Origin: Ignavibacteriales bacterium
GTDB taxonomy: Bacteria > Bacteroidota > Ignavibacteria > Ignavibacteriales > Ignavibacteriaceae
Reading direction: 5' to 3'
DNA: 58,411 nucleotides
Assembly (NCBI GenBank): GCA_020061995.1
Contig: JAGUXE010000169.1
Span: 1 to 58,411 of the forward strand
Shown piece by piece: positions 17,052 through 26,039 of the stretch. Below the pieces are notes generated by a model. That model was not told where the DNA came from and searched no databases. It saw only the letters and a program-made list of their open reading frames with translations. Both the position numbers and the translations under genes were made by a program. The first letter of the stretch is position 1; each line of letters opens with the position of its first letter.

Positions 17052-19994
17052 CTATAACAACTTTAAGGAAATCATAAATTCATTCCCGGGCAAATAATTT
17101 TGTTCAAATGCTCGAGCATAACCAAAAGAGAGAGTTGATTTCAATAGGGAGAAAAAGACCAATTCAAAATCTAATTGAACCCCCGCATTATAATGTTGAC
17201 GGCGTATTTGTTTATCGCTTATATCGGTAAGTAAGTTTGATTGAAAGAGAGATAATCTTGCAAAACGGACATATGCAGAAAGAAAACCGAATTCTCTAAA
17301 CATAACCGGAGGAAGATTCCACTCGAAACCGATTTTCGCAAAATCCTTTCCGGAAATTTCATTAATCTCTCGACCTGCAAAGCTTTCAATTTCACGATAT
17401 CTGTGGACATCTAATCTATCAATGTAATTATTTCCGAATCCGCCAAAATAATTTTTTCCGAATGAAGATTGCTGTTTTGCAAACACACGCCCCGCTGAAA
17501 CTCTGAACCAGAAAGAAGAATTTCTCAAAGGAGTAAGAAAAGCTTTCTCAAGTTGTGCTGAGATTTTTGGCGTGAATCTATTACTAAAGTATGCGGTTTC
17601 TAAATCAGATGATATTTTGTAACCTGATTCGTATTCGATTGCCCCTATCGATTTTTCGAATTTCGAATAATAATAATTAAGGGACAGAATACTTAATTGA
17701 GAAAAACCTGCATCTATATTTTGATATTGTGGTAATTTTTCGAGATCACCAAAATGGGCAGCATTAATAATAATTTTTGACTCAATCGGGTTTTCAAGAA
17801 TTAAATTGTGAGTATAACCCAACTGTAAAAAATATCCTGTTCTACTGATTTTAGTTGGTCCAAAGAGATCATAAAAACTTGCTTTGTTCAATCCGGTTTT
17901 AAATTCCCAATCCCAATAATTATAACGAAAATCTAAATGTAATCTCTGCTTCTTCGGGATTAGTTGATTGTGAGAATAGGATATTTTAAGCTTAGCACGA
18001 CTTAACATTAAGTCATCAGAAATATTTAGCTGAACACCATAACCGACAAAATCCTTAAACCCTTCGACAATCGGATAACCATTTTCAAAACTCATTTCTT
18101 TAAGAGGAATATAATTCCCTTCCGTAACAATTAAATCATCATTATTAAATGTAGAAACGGGTTCAGGAGAAAAGTCAGCCAGTTCCGGATTTCTTTTCAA
18201 CGCACGCATTCCAAGATACTCAATTGGAGTGGCATCGTTGATAATCTCCTTCTTAATCTTAATCGGTTTTAGTCCGTTAGTGTTATATTCAAATACAAGA
18301 AGTGAATCGACAGAGATTTCGATTGGTCTAAAAAAACCGATATCAGTATTTGTCATTAACTCAGCCGACTGACTGTTAATATTAATTTTATAAACATTTG
18401 AAACACCGGTATAGTAAGAAGTTCCGATTAGGTTTTCACCATCCTCAGTGAAAACAAAATTTGAGACACTGTTATCTTCAAATTCATAAATTGTGGTGCT
18501 ATCAATTTTACCAAGGTTTAATGAATCGATATTGAAAATCATTAACTTTTGCTTCCCCGCAGCATCAGCAACTGAACCGGATAAAAGAGTTCCATTTGGA
18601 GAAATATCAATATCAAAAATGCTTTTACCAAAGGGAATGGAATAAAGTGTCGAGATGTTCTTGAAATCGCCGGTAAGTTTCACAATCGCTGTTCTGCCGT
18701 CAAAAACTTGAATTCCGTAAATCGCTTTTTCTTTTTCTGAATATGCCATTTCAGTAATTCTTGCATAATCTAAAAGGGTCTCTTCTTTTCCGTTTGCCAA
18801 ATCTACGGTTTTAATTCCTCTCCAGTTTTGATTATGAGTCGTGCAGAATATTCTATTGTTTGCTTCGTCATACGTAAAAGAAGTAACGTAATAAAGTCCG
18901 GGGCTTTCAACATTTGCTATCTTTCTTATCTCACCGTTATTAATATTCATCGCAATAAGGATTGCCAAATCTCCGGGACGATTTATTGCACAATAGATTT
19001 CATTCTTCTCTTTATTAAAATATGGACGGGAAACTGAACCGAGTATCTCAGAAGCAAATTCATTTTTAGTTGTTAGAGGAAACTCTTCAATCTTTCTTAA
19101 GTTATTAGATTGAAATATTTTTTCAGAAGTTACCCATTCACTCCAAGCCTCAACAATACTTTTACCAAAAACTTGATTAAACTGTGTAGCGTAAAAACGG
19201 CTGCTGGTGGAATCTCTTTGATAAAATTCTTTAACCTTTTGCAATCCATAAATCGAACTAAGATAAGTAACGAACCTTGTTCCATAAAGATATGAATTTA
19301 CACCAACTTGAAAATCTATTGTTGTTCCTTCGGTTTCCAATCCGATTGGTTGATAAAAATAAGCATTCTCCTTAACCATCGCTCTAAAAACCATTTCGTC
19401 ATAACCACCGAGTACTCTTCCTAATCCGCCAGACATCCAGGTTTCCATGAAAACAGCTATCCCTTCATGAAACCAGCGTGGTGAATACCATCTAGGAGCG
19501 GTTAAGTAACTATAAAACATTGAAATCGGATTTTCATTATCTGTGTTGATTTTTCCACTGAAGAGATTTCTGAAAGTTTTGTCTGCTCCGGCGGGTTTAT
19601 CAGCCATTACAAGGTGAGTTGTTTCGTGATTCATTAACCACTGGAAGCGTTCATTTGCAGGCATAATGTCGAAAGTATAATCGAATGGAGCAATGTTTAT
19701 CATTAAAAAATTTCTAGGGATGGTCATTGCGCCACCGTTACCAACATCACTGAAATCGTTCAAAAAGATTACAACTTTTTCATTAAAATTATTATTCCAA
19801 TAGTTACTGTGGAATTTTAACGCCCCTTCAAATGCTGCTCCGACATGGGGAATTAAATAACTATATGAATTACCATAAGAAATTATTTTAGAATTTTTAG
19901 TTTCTAATTTGTACAACTGACTTGAGACGTCAGCGGAAATTAATACTAAAAGTAATAGTACTTGACTTATAAACAATATACTTTTTTTACACAT
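17052..19994 (-). CDS. Secreted metallopeptidase-like / beta-propeller / outer-membrane barrel protein
   Basis: About 980 residues from the chosen start; the frame runs upstream to 20060, but the signal peptide beginning MCKKSILFISQVLLLLVLIS at 19994 marks the likely N-terminus. The first third has a gluzincin-type zinc motif NHETTH followed ~50 residues later by FHEGIAVFMETW, giving ligands His, His, Glu. The middle (~350-640) has WD40/TolB-like blades such as ISPNGTLLSG. The last ~310 residues alternate polar and aromatic-hydrophobic residues and end FMISLKLL, as in outer-membrane barrels. I infer a cell-surface peptidase anchored by a barrel. It precedes the PrsW-like gene in the same direction. 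Confidence 0.7.
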   Translation of the reverse strand: MCKKSILFISQVLLLLVLISADVSSQLYKLETKNSKIISYGNSYSYLIPHVGAAFEGALKFHSNYWNNNFNEKVVIFLNDFSDVGNGGAMTIPRNFLMINIAPFDYTFDIMPANERFQWLMNHETTHLVMADKPAGADKTFRNLFSGKINTDNENPISMFYSYLTAPRWYSPRWFHEGIAVFMETWMSGGLGRVLGGYDEMVFRAMVKENAYFYQPIGLETEGTTIDFQVGVNSYLYGTRFVTYLSSIYGLQKVKEFYQRDSTSSRFYATQFNQVFGKSIVEAWSEWVTSEKIFQSNNLRKIEEFPLTTKNEFASEILGSVSRPYFNKEKNEIYCAINRPGDLAILIAMNINNGEIRKIANVESPGLYYVTSFTYDEANNRIFCTTHNQNWRGIKTVDLANGKEETLLDYARITEMAYSEKEKAIYGIQVFDGRTAIVKLTGDFKNISTLYSIPFGKSIFDIDISPNGTLLSGSVADAAGKQKLMIFNIDSLNLGKIDSTTIYEFEDNSVSNFVFTEDGENLIGTSYYTGVSNVYKININSQSAELMTNTDIGFFRPIEISVDSLLVFEYNTNGLKPIKIKKEIINDATPIEYLGMRALKRNPELADFSPEPVSTFNNDDLIVTEGNYIPLKEMSFENGYPIVEGFKDFVGYGVQLNISDDLMLSRAKLKISYSHNQLIPKKQRLHLDFRYNYWDWEFKTGLNKASFYDLFGPTKISRTGYFLQLGYTHNLILENPIESKIIINAAHFGDLEKLPQYQNIDAGFSQLSILSLNYYYSKFEKSIGAIEYESGYKISSDLETAYFSNRFTPKISAQLEKAFLTPLRNSSFWFRVSAGRVFAKQQSSFGKNYFGGFGNNYIDRLDVHRYREIESFAGREINEISGKDFAKIGFEWNLPPVMFREFGFLSAYVRFARLSLFQSNLLTDISDKQIRRQHYNAGVQLDFELVFFSLLKSTLSFGYARAFEQNYLPGNEFMISLKLL

Positions 19995-20138
19995 AATCAG
20001 TCCTACAGCATTTTTAGAAAAAGAATAACGATTCAAAATACTCTCTGGATCATAAAACAACCAATTATTGTCAACTTCTGTTAAATTGGCGATTTCTTAT
20101 CTTCCACGATTCAGAATTATTGACAAACCAAGTTAAAA

Positions 20139-21281
20139 CTATAGAATCCCTAATTGATCCTTAGAACCTCTCCAAATATTTTCAAGTCCTTTTGCCATAT
20201 ATATAACTGACCCAAGCGAACTTTGTGAAAGAACTTGACTGCTTAATTGTGAATTAGCTGTGAAGGAAGTAGCCATAAACTGATTTGCGAAGACAAATTT
20301 TTCCCCACTTCTAATTATGCCCAAATTGTCAATGGACATTAGTCTGCTCAAACGTGTGTTTTGCATTGCAGAAGCAACGTAAGCAGTAATTTCGATACCT
20401 TTTAATTTTTCTTTATTTGAATAATCAATACCTTCGCCTTTATTTTGAATTAAACTGTTGACGGCATCTTTCGAAAAGAATAAATTGAGTTGGTCGGATT
20501 TAGATTTAAGTGCACCAACCGTATTACTGGGACTAACCGGAGCTACAAAGGAACCTAATTTTGCATTAAACTGTCTATTGAGCACCACCGCATCAAGAAC
20601 AACATTTCTTACATAGAAATTTAATCTGGATTCATTCCCCATGAAATAGGAATAAAATGTAATTGACCCAAGCATTTTTTCTCTAACTTGTTTAATAAGT
20701 TCTGATTGCTCTTTTCTGTTTGCTAATAGTTTGAGTTGTTTTTCTTCAATAAGACCATTCAGATTAACGAAGAGCGAATCAATCACCTTATCTTTTTCAG
20801 AAAGATTTGCTACAAAACTATCGAACTGAATTAAATTGTTTTGAATATCCACCGACATGTTAAGAGTATCTTTAGTGTAGTATTTATATAATAAATCACG
20901 GGTTTGTGTTACTGTGGATAAATTGTTGTTCATGAATACCGTTAATAGATTAAGCTGCTTGAGCTGCTCCTGCAATTTGGCATCTTGAATATTCGTAGAT
21001 TTTAATTCTGACTCCCACTCTTTGAAATCATTTAAAAGATCCGCCATATAGACATTGTAATAATCTAATATCCCGATAGTATAATTTAATGCGGCTGTAT
21101 CTTTCAACAACTCATTTCGAAGGATGATATCGCCTTGTTCAGTTTTACTGTTTCTGAATTTCTCAACTTTTCCTATTGTTCCGATTGTGTCGTCTTCTTC
21201 TGCGAGTGGATAAAAAAATGAAACTCCTATTATGATTAAAACAACTAGACCGGATATGATAAGTAAATGATTCCTTTTCAT
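20139..21281 (-). CDS. Membrane-anchored coiled-coil protein, copy 1 of a tandem pair
   Basis: A 380-residue protein of no family I recognise. It has an N-terminal membrane anchor (NHLLIISGLVVLIIIGVSFF) and then long helical, probably extracytoplasmic segments. The N-terminal ~215 residues are nearly identical to the protein encoded at 21794-22963 (for example EKFRNSKTEQGDIILRNELL in both). The C-terminal part differs in detail but ends in the same way (YMAKGLENIWRGSKDQLG). A structural or adhesin-like role is possible, but nothing in the sequence decides it. Confidence 0.7.
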   Translation of the reverse strand: MKRNHLLIISGLVVLIIIGVSFFYPLAEEDDTIGTIGKVEKFRNSKTEQGDIILRNELLKDTAALNYTIGILDYYNVYMADLLNDFKEWESELKSTNIQDAKLQEQLKQLNLLTVFMNNNLSTVTQTRDLLYKYYTKDTLNMSVDIQNNLIQFDSFVANLSEKDKVIDSLFVNLNGLIEEKQLKLLANRKEQSELIKQVREKMLGSITFYSYFMGNESRLNFYVRNVVLDAVVLNRQFNAKLGSFVAPVSPSNTVGALKSKSDQLNLFFSKDAVNSLIQNKGEGIDYSNKEKLKGIEITAYVASAMQNTRLSRLMSIDNLGIIRSGEKFVFANQFMATSFTANSQLSSQVLSQSSLGSVIYMAKGLENIWRGSKDQLGIL

Positions 21282-21669
21282 TTTGAACCCCTTATATGAA
21301 TGTTTAATAAATACTATCGAAGTTTTCTCATAGAAAGTTTAATGATTTTTTTTTATGAGAATGAAACTGCTGATTGAGGCAAAAAAATGTTTAATCGAAA
21401 TGAAGCCATAATATTTACAGACATCATAAATCCCCATAACTACTTTACTAAAATGTGCTAAATATTTTTCTATATAAAAGCTATTGAATTGTCAATAGTT
21501 TGGAAGTTTTATTAATGCTTGAATTAATAACATTGTATATAAGCAATCAATAAAAAAAGTTTTCATATATCAATTAAAATTGACCATCCTGATCGAACTA
21601 CTTTCACAGACAAATGAGCAGAGTGCACATCTCGAACAATTTGTTGAATCGACCTGTACTAAAAAAATA
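21282..21669. repeat. Spacer upstream of copy 1; first copy of a duplicated upstream region (21282-21480)
   Basis: Positions 21282-21480 match 22964-23150 at most positions, including the shared block ccccataactactttactaa. Thus the duplication that made the two paralogs included roughly 190 bases of upstream DNA, presumably with its promoter. The remainder holds no gene. Confidence 0.75.
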
Positions 21670-21695
21670 ACGATTCCGAATATTTTCGGAATCGT
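21670..21695 (-). terminator. Rho-independent terminator of the copy 2 gene
   Basis: ACGATTCCGAA (21670-21680) and TTCGGAATCGT (21685-21695) form a perfect 11-bp stem with a 4-base loop. On the minus strand it is followed by a run of T (21661-21667). It lies about 100 bases past the stop of the gene at 21794-22963. A decayed version of the same block follows the copy 1 gene near 20020-20060. Confidence 0.85.
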
Positions 21696-21793
21696 AAAAC
21701 AACTGATTAATGTCAACTTCTGCAAAATGGCAATTTCTTAGGTTAGACTATTCAGAATAAGAAATTTAGAATTATCGAAAAACCAACTTTAAA

Positions 21794-22963
21794 CTATAAA
21801 CTTCCTAACTGATCCTTAGAACCTCTCCAAATATTCTCAAGTCCTTTTGCCATATATGCAACTGACCCAAGTGAACTTTGTGAAAGAACTCGACTGCTCA
21901 ATTGTAAATTTGCAGACATGGTAGTCGCCATAAATTGATTGGAGAAAGCATACCGGTTCCCATTACTTCTGACAATGCCTAATAGTTCAATGTTAAGTAT
22001 CCTACCCAACGGTCGATTCTGTATAGCTGCAGCTACTGTAGCCGTAATGATTGGGAAATCTATACCACTCCCCAATTTATCTTTATTTGCAAGCACGGCA
22101 GAAATATTATTATTTTTTAAAACTGCCGATAATTCATTTCTGCTCATAAAAACACTAAGTTGATCGACATTTTGTAAAGTTTTAGCCCAAGCAGCATTAA
22201 CCGCATTTGAACCGGCTATATTGTTAAGTGTTGCATTCAATTGCCTGTTAAGAATCAGTGCATCTAAGACGGTATTACTTAAAGCAAAATCCAATCTTGA
22301 TTCATTACCCATCCAGTAACCATAGACCATAATTGATCCGAGCATTTTTTCTCTAACTTTTTTAATAAGATCCGATTGCTCTTTTGTACTTACTAATAAT
22401 TTAAGTTGTTTTTCTTCTATTAGTCCATTCAGATTCACAAAGAGAGAATCAATAACTTTATCTTTTTCAGAAAGATTTGTTATAAAACTATCGAATTGAA
22501 TTAAATTGTTTTGAATATCTACAGACATGCTAAGAGTATCTTTTGTATAGTATTTATATAATAAGTCACGGGTTTGGGTTACTGTGGATAAATTGTTGTT
22601 CATAAATAGAGTTAAAAGATTAAGCTGCTTAAGCTGTTCCTGCAATTTGGCATCTTGGATATTCGTAGATTTTAATTCTGACTCCCACTCTTTAAACTCA
22701 TTTGAAAGACTTGCTAAATAAGTATTGTAATAATCCAATATTCCGATTGTATAATTTAATGCGGCTGTATCTTTCAACAACTCATTTCGAAGGATGATAT
22801 CTCCTTGTTCAGTTTTACTATTTCTGAATTTCTCAACTTTTCCTATTGTCCCGGCTGTGTCATCTTCTTCTGCCGGTGGATAGAAAAATGAAATTCCTAT
22901 AATAATGACAACAACTAAAGCTGCGATGATAACTAAATGATTCTTTTTCATTTTAAACCCCAT
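21794..22963 (-). CDS. Membrane-anchored coiled-coil protein, copy 2 of a tandem pair
   Basis: A 389-residue paralog of the 20139-21281 product. The anchor is NHLVIIAALVVVIIIGISFF, followed by the shared acidic segment PPAEEDDTAGTIGKVEKF. Helical segments continue to ~residue 210 with only scattered substitutions. From ~215 to ~350 the two copies diverge strongly, so the C-terminal domain has evolved separately. The chosen start could shift by four codons (MKKNHL). The gene has its own terminator and its own upstream copy, so each paralog is probably an independent transcription unit. Confidence 0.7.
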   Translation of the reverse strand: MGFKMKKNHLVIIAALVVVIIIGISFFYPPAEEDDTAGTIGKVEKFRNSKTEQGDIILRNELLKDTAALNYTIGILDYYNTYLASLSNEFKEWESELKSTNIQDAKLQEQLKQLNLLTLFMNNNLSTVTQTRDLLYKYYTKDTLSMSVDIQNNLIQFDSFITNLSEKDKVIDSLFVNLNGLIEEKQLKLLVSTKEQSDLIKKVREKMLGSIMVYGYWMGNESRLDFALSNTVLDALILNRQLNATLNNIAGSNAVNAAWAKTLQNVDQLSVFMSRNELSAVLKNNNISAVLANKDKLGSGIDFPIITATVAAAIQNRPLGRILNIELLGIVRSNGNRYAFSNQFMATTMSANLQLSSRVLSQSSLGSVAYMAKGLENIWRGSKDQLGSL

Positions 22964-23478
22964 ATATGAATGATTAATAAATATTATCGAAGGTTTCTCA
23001 TATAAAGCTTAATGATGTTTTTTAAAATATGAGAATGAAATTGCTGGTTGAAGCAAGAAATGTTTAATTGAAATGAAGTCACAATATTTACAGACATAAT
23101 AAATCCCCATAACTACTTTACTAAAATATGCTAAATATTTTCCTATAACAAAACAATAATTTTTATTAATGTATCTACTTATTTCAATAAATACAATTTT
23201 GTTGATGTTGAATTTAATATTTTATCTCCGAAAATTGCAGCGAAGGATTAGACTTAAAACAATATGAAATGAGATGTGTGATTAACAGAAATCGATTTGA
23301 GAGAAAAAAATAATTACAACTTGCGCTCACCACTTAATAGACCCTCAATTTTATAATCATATAAAATCACCATCAGGTTTACTCCAAAAATGTAACAGAG
23401 AATGTGCGAGAGCAATTAAGTTGAGAAAGGGTAAAAATAGTACCAATATTTGAATATGAAGGAACGAGTAAAAACAAT
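22964..23478. repeat. Second copy of the duplicated upstream region, then empty spacer
   Basis: 22964-23150 is the partner of 21282-21480. From ~23160 to 23478 I see no gene, RNA or repeat. This is the last host sequence before the prophage attachment site. Confidence 0.65.
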
Positions 23479-23511
23479 AAAAGTGCGAAAACAATTCGTT
23501 CTCGCACTTTT
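23479..23511 (-). terminator. Terminator hairpin following the tRNA-Thr remnant
   Basis: AAAAGTGCGA (23479-23488) pairs with TCGCACTTTT (23502-23511), and there is a T-rich run on both sides. On the minus strand it directly follows the tRNA 3' end, so it is most likely the native terminator of the tRNA-Thr gene. This marks the sequence to the left as host. Confidence 0.8.
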
Positions 23512-23514
23512 ATC

Positions 23515-23560
23515 GAGCCAACTATCGGAGTCGAACCGACGACCTACTCATTACGAAATG
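23515..23560 (-). other. 3' half of tRNA-Thr(CGU): phage attachment site (attL/attR)
   Basis: Read on the minus strand, this stretch contains an anticodon loop TTCGTAA (23551-23557, anticodon CGT), then TGAGTAGGTC, a T-arm GTCGGTTCGACTCCGAT and the acceptor 3' strand AGTTGGC (23517-23523). The part that should lie 5' of the anticodon loop does not pair (TTCAT against TGAGT) and there is no D-arm. The sequence is therefore only the 3' half of a tRNA gene. This is what integration at a tRNA anticodon loop or 3' end leaves behind, with the restored full gene expected at the other prophage end beyond the window. Confidence 0.82.
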
Positions 23561-23596
23561 AATCCAAATTCTTTATTTTTAGCTCATTTTGAAATT

Positions 23597-23621
23597 TTCT
23601 GACAGCATTTTTGACAGCAGC
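23597..23621. repeat. TGACAGCA direct repeats beside the attachment site
   Basis: TGACAGCA occurs twice in tctgacagcatttttgacag (continuing cagcc), 12 bases apart, between the tRNA remnant and the first prophage gene. Short direct repeats beside an att core can be arm-type integrase sites. The function is inferred from position only. Confidence 0.35.
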
Positions 23622-23623
23622 CA

Positions 23624-23983
23624 TTATCTTAAAAGCCACTTCAAACTGTCAATTTCTACAGCACTAAGAGTGACATTTCCGAGCTTATTTACTTGGATCG
23701 GTTGAATCGGAATTTCCGTTTCCGTCCGGTAAAGTTCACCGATTTCATTATAAAATTTAGGGAGATTCTTTTCCGCAACCTTCAAATTACCATCAGCATC
23801 TTTTTTCTTATCAGCATACTTTGCGACCAGCTTCAGTCTCGTTTCCTCAATCAACTGCAACTCGTTATTAATCACCGGAACCAACTTACTCAACTGATAA
23901 CTTAATCCCACCGGGAGAGGCTTGTTCAACAAAGTAGATAAAGCTCCCTCACTATTTTTAATTTCTCCGAGTGTTACTTTCAT
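23624..23983 (-). CDS. Phage protein of unknown function at the prophage edge
   Basis: A 119-residue soluble, charged protein, predicted mostly helical in its first 80 residues (INNELQLIEETRLKLVAKYA). I do not recognise a family, although the layout resembles small tail-proximal proteins that follow fibre genes. It is the last gene of the leftward late operon and stops about 60 bases from the tRNA remnant. The next gene upstream is 10 bases away. Confidence 0.6.
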   Translation of the reverse strand: MKVTLGEIKNSEGALSTLLNKPLPVGLSYQLSKLVPVINNELQLIEETRLKLVAKYADKKKDADGNLKVAEKNLPKFYNEIGELYRTETEIPIQPIQVNKLGNVTLSAVEIDSLKWLLR

Positions 23984-23993
23984 AAATTTTCCC

Positions 23994-24644
23994 TTATACT
24001 TTTTGAAATGAAATTACAATTCCACCAACGACAACCATCTCGTAATAACCGTCCAAGCATTCAAAATAAAAAGTGTCCGATACCCCTGTATTTCCACCAA
24101 CAGAAAAAGCAAGTCCGCTTGCTAACGCTAACCCACTTGAACCAAGCCTCGCATGAAGATTAGATCCGCTATCAACCGAAAACAAAATATCTCTTGAATT
24201 TCGGATACAAAAATCATCTTGAATAGAACCGTTTATTATTCCGTGATTGCTCCAACTATTCCCAACTACTCCTTTCAAAGCTCCGCTTCTCTGGAATCCA
24301 ACATAGGTATTATTGTTTGCAGTTGTTGAGTTAAGAATGTGCAGCAAATTAGTTCCGGTTTGCGTAATATTCCCTGATACAGATATAGTTCCGATATTAC
24401 TCAAATTTCTCGATGAGTCTAATATCTGAGTACCATTAATCGACAGTGTTGTAAAATTCGGAGTCGAAGATACCGAAACAGTTACATCTCCCGTTCCGGT
24501 ATCAACTCCTGTTGATGAAATTGAAATATTTGTTCCGGCAATTAACCTTCTTATTAATGCTTCACCGGATTGAGTGATATTTACATCACTCCGCCAAACA
24601 TTTCCGTCCTTAATTTGCCTGCTTCTTATTTCGGTTGGTGGCAT
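23994..24644 (-). CDS. Tail fibre-like protein, distal part
   Basis: A 216-residue glycine, serine and threonine-rich protein with fibre-like beta repeats (INGTQILDSSRNLSNIGTIS). The C-terminal segment ends ECLDGYYEMVVVGGIVISFQ. It begins MPPTEIRSRQIKDGNVWRSD, a common N-terminus of phage fibre and structural appendage proteins. It lies four bases downstream of the larger fibre gene and is likely part of the receptor-binding apparatus. Confidence 0.65.
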   Translation of the reverse strand: MPPTEIRSRQIKDGNVWRSDVNITQSGEALIRRLIAGTNISISSTGVDTGTGDVTVSVSSTPNFTTLSINGTQILDSSRNLSNIGTISVSGNITQTGTNLLHILNSTTANNNTYVGFQRSGALKGVVGNSWSNHGIINGSIQDDFCIRNSRDILFSVDSGSNLHARLGSSGLALASGLAFSVGGNTGVSDTFYFECLDGYYEMVVVGGIVISFQKV

Positions 24645-24648
24645 AAAA

Positions 24649-26028
24649 TTAATTGTAATAAGTTGCTGAAATTAAATCACCGGTAACCGGAGCAGTTGAA
24701 AATGTTACTGTTGAACCTGTAATAGTATAATCATTACCAGCCCCTGGATTTTGTAAAAGACCATTTAAGAATATCATCTCTTTACCTGACATTGGGGTTC
24801 CTGATAAATAAAATACCGTATTGCTTCCATTTATTGTACCAGTAAGTTCCTCTCTTACATAAAAAGTACCTTTTGATATTTTAGCATTGATCTGTGTTTG
24901 GATTGCTGAAGTAACCCCGGCTAAATAACCGAACACCGCATTGCTCACTGTACCTGAACCAATTTTTGCAGCATCAATTCCACTCGGCAAATCTCCGGCA
25001 GCTATTGAAGCTCCTGAAGTTACCCTTCCATAAGTATCGACTGTAACTTTTGTATATGTCCCTGCCGATACTCCACTTGCGAGTAAATCAATTGTCGGAT
25101 TCCCAGATACTCCATCACCATTAGTAACCCCGACTCTTCCCGAAGTTCCGGCTATACTTCTTGCAGCTACTGTATTTACAGCGGTTCTTGCTATTAATCC
25201 ATTTGTTGCAAGCGCAGCTAAAGCGGTCAACTGTGCATGAAGATCTTGCTTATTACTAAACTGTGTCTGAATTGCACTCGTAACACCATCCAAATATTGG
25301 AACTCCGTATTACTGACTGTTCCATTTGCAATCTTCGCCGCGTCTATACTACTCGGTAAATCTGATGCAGTTATTGAAGTTCCGGAGATTACTCTTCCAT
25401 AAGCATCAGTTGTAACCTTTGTGTATGTTCCGGCTGTTCCAGCAGTTGCCAAGTCGATATTATCCGCATTAACCACAATCCTTGCAGATGAAGCTGTTAC
25501 AACATTGATCTGATTGCCGGTTTTTGTTAAACCAGCTCCTGCATCAATTTGACCTGCACCACTAAACTGCGAAAAGTTTAATGCATGTGTTCCAACAGTA
25601 GATGCAGCCAAACTCGAAGTACAAACAAATCCCATATTCGCATTTGCTGTACCTTCCTCAATAAATGTAAAAATACCTGCAGCATTCATTCCGGCTGATA
25701 AATCAGCAGCTCTCGTCCAAGCTCCCGATGCAACAGCATAAATACCATTCTGAATTGGATCTGCCTGATTCTTAACCAACACCCTCTGTCCGGCAGCTAA
25801 CGAAATTCCATCAATCGTTTGAGTACCGCTTAATGTAATTGCCCCGGTCGTTGCAGCTCTACAACTCTGCTTTATATCCAAGCCTTGAACTGCATTATCC
25901 ACATAGTTTTTAGTTGCAGCATCTTGACCGCTCACCGGATCGGCTAATCCTGTTATTCTCTTACTGTTAAAATCAACATGATCATCAACCCTTAACTGCC
26001 TTGGTGCACTTATTTTTGTTCCCGGCAT
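24649..26028 (-). CDS. Tail fibre protein with duplicated beta modules
   Basis: A 459-residue fibre. The N-terminus (MPGTKISAPRQLRVDDHVDF) and the segment ITGLADPVSGQDAATKNYVD (~25-44) are typical phage fibre attachment and repeat sequences. Residues 199-257 and 322-380 are two copies of a ~59-residue module containing GTYTKVT.D.YGRV, IDAAKI and GVTSAIQTQ. The C-terminal ~70 residues begin KGTFYVREELTGTINGSNTV and form a compact tip-like domain. It likely projects from the tail tip and contacts the host surface. Confidence 0.82.
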   Translation of the reverse strand: MPGTKISAPRQLRVDDHVDFNSKRITGLADPVSGQDAATKNYVDNAVQGLDIKQSCRAATTGAITLSGTQTIDGISLAAGQRVLVKNQADPIQNGIYAVASGAWTRAADLSAGMNAAGIFTFIEEGTANANMGFVCTSSLAASTVGTHALNFSQFSGAGQIDAGAGLTKTGNQINVVTASSARIVVNADNIDLATAGTAGTYTKVTTDAYGRVISGTSITASDLPSSIDAAKIANGTVSNTEFQYLDGVTSAIQTQFSNKQDLHAQLTALAALATNGLIARTAVNTVAARSIAGTSGRVGVTNGDGVSGNPTIDLLASGVSAGTYTKVTVDTYGRVTSGASIAAGDLPSGIDAAKIGSGTVSNAVFGYLAGVTSAIQTQINAKISKGTFYVREELTGTINGSNTVFYLSGTPMSGKEMIFLNGLLQNPGAGNDYTITGSTVTFSTAPVTGDLISATYYN

Positions 26029-26039
26029 TTCATACCTCT

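Noticed and set aside
23515..23595. Complete tRNA-Thr gene
   Set aside because: The sequence 5' of the anticodon loop does not pair and there is no D-arm, so only the 3' half is present.
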